The translations under genes and the position numbers were made by a program. The notes under the pieces are model-generated. The model did no database searches. It saw nothing but the letters and a program-made list of their open reading frames with translations, and had not been told where the DNA came from. A DNA stretch of 64,000 bases from Gammaproteobacteria bacterium (GTDB taxonomy: Bacteria; Pseudomonadota; Gammaproteobacteria; Pseudomonadales; UBA5518), in assembly GCA_016705365.1 (NCBI GenBank), contig JADIYI010000002.1:62001-126000 (forward strand), given 5' to 3'. The first letter of the stretch is position 1. Each line of letters starts with the position of its first letter. This document shows, piece by piece, positions 61,093 through 64,000 of this stretch.

Positions 61093-62084
61093 GCACGCAG
61101 ATGCGGCAGATTTCGATCAGTGAATTCGGTGGCCCGGAAGTGCTGCGCGTGGTACGGGGCGAATTGCCGCAGATTGCCGCGGGAGAGGTTCTGGTGCGGG
61201 TGGCAGCCGCCGGCGTCAATCGCCCCGACGTGGTGCAGCGTCTGGGGTTCTATGCGCCGCCGCCCGGCGTTTCCGAAGTTCCTGGCCTCGAGGTCGCCGG
61301 TGAGATCGTTGCCATCGGCCCTGCGGTACAGCGCTGGCGCGTGGGCGATGAAATATGTGCGCTGGTGGCGGGCGGAGGCTACGCCGAATATGTCGTGGTC
61401 CCCGCGGGACAATGCCTGCCACTGCCGCGCGGCTTGTCGATGACCGAGGCAGCGGCACTCCCGGAGACCGCGTTCACGGTGTGGAGCAATGTCATCGAAC
61501 GAGGTGCGCTCGCGCGCGGCGAGACCCTGCTGGTGCACGGTGGCAGCAGCGGTATCGGCACCATGGCGATACAGATCGCGCGGGCGCGCGGTGCGCGGGT
61601 GATCGTCACCGCAGGGAGCGCCGGGAAATGCCGGGCCTGCGAGCAGCTGGGCGCGGAGCTGGCCGTCAATTACCGGGAGCAGGATTTCGTGGCCGCGGTG
61701 CGCGGTTTTGGTGACGGGCACGGTGCGGACGTGATACTCGACATGGTCGGCGCCGGCTACATGCAGCGCAATATCACGGCGGCGGCCGTGGGCGGGCGCA
61801 TCGTCCAGATCGCGTTCCTGCAGGGCTCGCGCATCGAACTCGAGCTGATGCCGTTGATGCTGAAGCGACTGGTGCTGACCGGCTCCACGCTGCGCGCACG
61901 CTCCGTGGCTTTCAAAAGCGCGCTGGCCAGCGCGGTCGAGCAGAACGTGTGGCCGCTGGTGGAATCGGCGCGGCTCAGGCCGGTCGTTCATCGGGTCTTT
62001 CCGCTGGCCGAAGCCGCCGCGGCGCATGCCTTGATGGAGTCGAGCATGCATATCGGCAAGATCGTTCTGGAGATTGCCCGCTAG
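61089..62084 (+). CDS. NAD(P)H quinone oxidoreductase, PIG3-like MDR family
   Basis: The 331-residue zinc-independent medium-chain dehydrogenase has the family stretch AAGVNRPDVVQRLGFYAPPPG near the N-terminus, GLEVAGEI, and the nucleotide-binding motif HGGSSGIGTMAIQIA near 155. It probably reduces quinones or enones with NADPH. The ATG at 61089 overlaps the dehydrogenase stop. Its TAG stop shares a CTAG with the convergent retention-module gene. Confidence 0.9.
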   Translation: MSTQMRQISISEFGGPEVLRVVRGELPQIAAGEVLVRVAAAGVNRPDVVQRLGFYAPPPGVSEVPGLEVAGEIVAIGPAVQRWRVGDEICALVAGGGYAEYVVVPAGQCLPLPRGLSMTEAAALPETAFTVWSNVIERGALARGETLLVHGGSSGIGTMAIQIARARGARVIVTAGSAGKCRACEQLGAELAVNYREQDFVAAVRGFGDGHGADVILDMVGAGYMQRNITAAAVGGRIVQIAFLQGSRIELELMPLMLKRLVLTGSTLRARSVAFKSALASAVEQNVWPLVESARLRPVVHRVFPLAEAAAAHALMESSMHIGKIVLEIAR

Positions 62085-62599
62085 TGGCACCGCGGAGGCG
62101 GCGACGCAGGAGATGTCGGGCCGAATCCCAATCCATCCTCTGGCGGAACTTCACTCGCCTCGCGGCTGGTGCCATCGAACCGAAAAGCCAATGGTTCGGT
62201 GCCATCGGCAATGCGCAGGACACGAACAAAACCCTGTGCATCGGTGGCGCCGCCCAGCCCGGCGGCCGTAACGTCCATCTCTTCACTCAGGTTCTGGCCG
62301 TTGGGCAGTGCCCGGAGCACCTCGTCCACCGTGCTCGCACTCAGGGAGCTCTCGGCGGCATCGGGGGCGCCTTCGAGCAAGAGTTCCGGGCTGATGGAAA
62401 TCGTGCGGCCTTCACCGATCGCCAGCGAGCTCGCGTCCACGAATACGAGCTCGGCCCGCGCGCCCTGCCCGGTAACGAGTGTCTCGCCCTCGTGAACGCT
62501 GTCGCCGCTGCGCAGCGGGCGGATGTTGCCGCTTTCGTCGCGTGCGAATGCCTTGCCCGTCACGGACTTCAGGGTGCCGACAATTACGCCTGCGGGCAT
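62081..62599 (-). CDS. Orphan LapA-type N-terminal retention module with LapG cleavage site; adhesin repeats absent
   Basis: The 172-residue protein looks like the first part of a LapA/BapA-type giant adhesin. Residues 1-100 (GTLKSVTGKAFARDE..., GDSVHEGETLVTG, ASSLAIGEGRTISISPE) match the retention module that holds such adhesins in the outer membrane. Residues 111-114 read TAAG, the LapG cleavage motif, at almost the position known for LapA of Pseudomonas fluorescens. The usual GFVRVLRI-like stretch follows, but the gene stops 58 residues later after a proline-rich tail, without repeats or a type I secretion signal. ATG 62599 has GAGGAG nine bases upstream. It may be a remnant or a small functional protein. 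Confidence 0.65.
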   Translation of the reverse strand: MPAGVIVGTLKSVTGKAFARDESGNIRPLRSGDSVHEGETLVTGQGARAELVFVDASSLAIGEGRTISISPELLLEGAPDAAESSLSASTVDEVLRALPNGQNLSEEMDVTAAGLGGATDAQGFVRVLRIADGTEPLAFRFDGTSREASEVPPEDGLGFGPTSPASPPPRCH

Positions 62600-62912
62600 G
62601 GGAACTCGCTCCTCGACGAACAGGAATTCGGCGTTATTATCCAATCTGGATAAAATTCTAGGCCGTGATTCCGGTTTCGCATACTGTACTTTGGAACAAT
62701 GCGGTGCTGTTCCGGGCTGCCGCGACAGGGCGCTGGCCATGATAAAGGTATCGCCGGGGTTGTGCCGTGAGCAAATGTCGCGCGATCCAGGACCGTTCAT
62801 TCCATTCCATCCGCCGTTCGTCGGATATTGCCGGCGCATTCGACGGGAGCTGCTATCCTGATATCGAGCTTGGACGTGATCGGTTTCGAGGCACAACGGA
62901 TTTTCTGAAACG
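62600..62912. other. 313-base intergenic region between the retention-module and pseudopilin genes
   Basis: The left end carries the Shine-Dalgarno (GAGGAG) and the palindrome of the leftward retention-module gene (62637-62653). The rest holds no convincing gene. For the rightward pseudopilin gene I see only fragments of a promoter (TTGCCG at 62828-62833 and TATCCT at 62854-62859, 20 bases apart), which is too wide to claim. Confidence 0.45.
62637..62660 (-). promoter_or_regulatory. Palindrome and -10-like box ahead of the retention-module gene
   Basis: TTATCCA-ATC-TGGATAA (62637-62653) is a perfect inverted repeat 37 bases upstream of the ATG at 62599. A minus-strand TAGAAT (62660-62655) directly beside it would place the transcription start inside the palindrome, as for a repressor site. 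No good -35 is visible. Confidence 0.35.
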
Positions 62913-63506
62913 ATGTTGTCAATACAGTCGAAAATACCGGATTCGGGGCCACAGCGTGGATTTACGCTGGTCGAGACGATGGTCGTGCTGGCGCTGGCGC
63001 TGATTCTCCTGACCGCCGGTGTTCCGAGTTTCAACCAGATCATCAAGAACAATCGCCTCGTTGCCCAGGCCAATGCCTTGTCGGGCCTTATGGCCAGTGC
63101 GCGTTCCGAAGCGATTACCCAGCGCGCGGTTGTCACGGTATGCGGCAGCAGCAACGGCACCGCCTGCGATGGACAATGGTCGGCGGGCTGGATTTCATTT
63201 CTCGATGTCAACGGAAATGCAGCGGTCAATACCGGGGACGGGGACGTCGTGCTCAAGCGCGTGAACAGCGTGCCGGACACGATCAATGTCGCCTTTGTCG
63301 GCGCGACCACCGTCAGGTTCAACAGCCAGGGTTTTGCGGTCGCGGGATCGAGCGGCACGATGCGCTTTTGCGACGAGCGCGGCGACACCTACGGCCGGGC
63401 GCTGAACATCTCCGCGACGGGGCGAGTCAGCGTGGCAACCGACACGGACTCCAGTCCCGACGGCATCGTGGATGACGCCGCCGGCACCAATATCGACTGC
63501 CCCTGA
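62913..63506 (+). CDS. GspH/FimT-family minor pseudopilin
   Basis: The 197-residue protein carries a type IV prepilin signal: a short leader of 16 residues ending in glycine, cleavage before F17, and the glutamate at +5 (RGFTLVE). The hydrophobic helix (about 17-40) and SEAITQRAVVTVC region fit GspH/FimT proteins. Minor pilins of this kind prime type IV pilus assembly. The Shine-Dalgarno is weak. The pilV-like gene begins 4 bases downstream, so a minor-pilin operon (fimT/fimU-pilV-pilW-pilX-pilY1 type) probably continues beyond the window. Confidence 0.88.
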   Translation: MLSIQSKIPDSGPQRGFTLVETMVVLALALILLTAGVPSFNQIIKNNRLVAQANALSGLMASARSEAITQRAVVTVCGSSNGTACDGQWSAGWISFLDVNGNAAVNTGDGDVVLKRVNSVPDTINVAFVGATTVRFNSQGFAVAGSSGTMRFCDERGDTYGRALNISATGRVSVATDTDSSPDGIVDDAAGTNIDCP

Positions 63507-63510
63507 CGGG

Positions 63511-64000
63511 ATGCAACCTATGTGCGGCAATACACTCCAGCAACGTCGGCAGCGCGGTTTCACCATGATAGAAGTCATGGTGGCAGTGCTCGTGTTGTCG
63601 ATCGGCCTGCTGGGAATCGCAAGTTTGCTGAGCGTGACCAAGCGCTCCGAGCACCAGGCCTGGCAGCGCTCGCTGGCGCTCAGCCTGGCCGATGGCATGG
63701 TTGAACGTATTCGCGTCAATCCGGGTAGCGCGGCGGCCTATCACACCGGCATCGGTACCAACGCGCTCGGCGGCGGCACCATAGTCACCCTGCCGACGGA
63801 TTGCAGTGCCCAGAGCTGTTCCACGGCGCAGATGGCGGCGTGGGATCTGTGGGAATGGGAGCGGCGCCTGGACGGGGCGGCAATTCGCGATGCCGGTGTG
63901 AACAGCGTCGGCGGACTGATCGAACCGCACGGCTGCATCGTGTTCGAGTCGGCCGGCGGATCGCTGCCGAACACCGGAAAGCTGCGGGTGATCGTGAGCT
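63511..64000 (+). CDS. pilV: Type IV pilus modification protein PilV (3'-truncated by window edge)
   Basis: An open frame from ATG 63511 (or ATG 63520) runs off the window end, giving 163 residues. The prepilin motif RGFTMIEVMVAVLVLS (cleavage after G16, glutamate at +5) and the following IGLLGIASLL, plus the LSLADGMVERIRVNP stretch, are typical of PilV. It follows the FimT/GspH gene by 4 bases. PilV is a minor pilin that acts with FimU, PilW, PilX and PilE in pilus priming. The C-terminus is not visible. Confidence 0.88.
   Translation, partial: MQPMCGNTLQQRRQRGFTMIEVMVAVLVLSIGLLGIASLLSVTKRSEHQAWQRSLALSLADGMVERIRVNPGSAAAYHTGIGTNALGGGTIVTLPTDCSAQSCSTAQMAAWDLWEWERRLDGAAIRDAGVNSVGGLIEPHGCIVFESAGGSLPNTGKLRVIVS

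Noticed and set aside
1..64000. CRISPR arrays, tRNA or rRNA genes, insertion sequences, prophage, replication origin
   Set aside because: None was seen by eye: no regular direct repeats, no transposase or integrase frames, no recognisable RNA gene sequences.

Overview
This 64 kb window is dense, GC-rich, operon-organised bacterial DNA, most likely from a gammaproteobacterium. The pointers are a polar-type flagellar locus (flhA-flhF-flhG-fliA with motC/motD), the order smc-zipA-ligA, a complete ccmA-I cytochrome c maturation set next to the flagellar genes, and SthA. This resembles the Pseudomonas flagellar/ccm neighbourhood, but several differences suggest a non-Pseudomonas lineage, perhaps a marine Cellvibrionales/Halieaceae-like group. 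The placement is an inference from gene content; no 16S rRNA gene is present. I saw no tRNA, rRNA, CRISPR array, insertion sequence or prophage.

Layout. 1-13.8 kb: flagellar export and motor genes (fliR fragment, flhB, flhA, flhF, flhG, fliA, motC, motD, a ParA-family ATPase, a coiled-coil membrane protein, then fliK and an FlhB-tail paralogue on the other strand). sthA sits between fliR and flhB. The chemotaxis genes that separate fliA from motC in Pseudomonas (cheY, cheZ, cheA, cheB) and the CheW-type genes after the ParA gene are absent. 13.8-21.2 kb: ccmABCDEFGHI, with a hairpin and a 274-base non-coding gap between ccmB and ccmC. 21.4-28 kb: smc, zipA, ligA. 28-32.8 kb: a three-gene 2-oxoacid oxidoreductase operon whose first gene is a GltD-like flavoprotein with two extra 4Fe-4S clusters; a palindrome sits where a class II activator would bind. 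32.8-38 kb: a lipoprotein and a leftward terminal-oxidase cluster (CcoN-like, CcoO, cytochrome c, SCO, membrane protein).

38.3-43.7 kb: an esterase, an aldehyde dehydrogenase, a GMC alcohol dehydrogenase and a class III CoA-transferase, which together could oxidise and activate an alcohol or aldehyde substrate. 43.7-50.8 kb: an exported HEXXH metallopeptidase-like protein, divergent from a Gld-type ABC system (ATPase, permease, GldG-like and DUF4340-like proteins) that runs into heme A synthase. 50.8-55.9 kb: a leftward set with a DUF6394-like protein, a two-Rossmann-domain K+ channel-like protein, a GGDEF diguanylate cyclase and a sulfotransferase-like protein. 55.9-60.2 kb: a MacAB-like exporter with one adaptor, one ATPase and two different permeases. 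60.2-62.1 kb: a short-chain dehydrogenase and a quinone oxidoreductase. 62.1-62.6 kb: a small protein that looks like only the N-terminal retention module and LapG cleavage site of a LapA-type giant adhesin. 62.9-64 kb: minor pilin genes (FimT/GspH and a partial PilV).

Main points for a second look: the orphan LapA retention module with a TAAG site, the 2-oxoacid oxidoreductase operon with its palindromic control region, the flagellar locus without che genes and with a degenerate FlhF GTPase, the CcoS-like extension on the oxidase subunit, and the Gld-type ABC operon in a flagellated organism.
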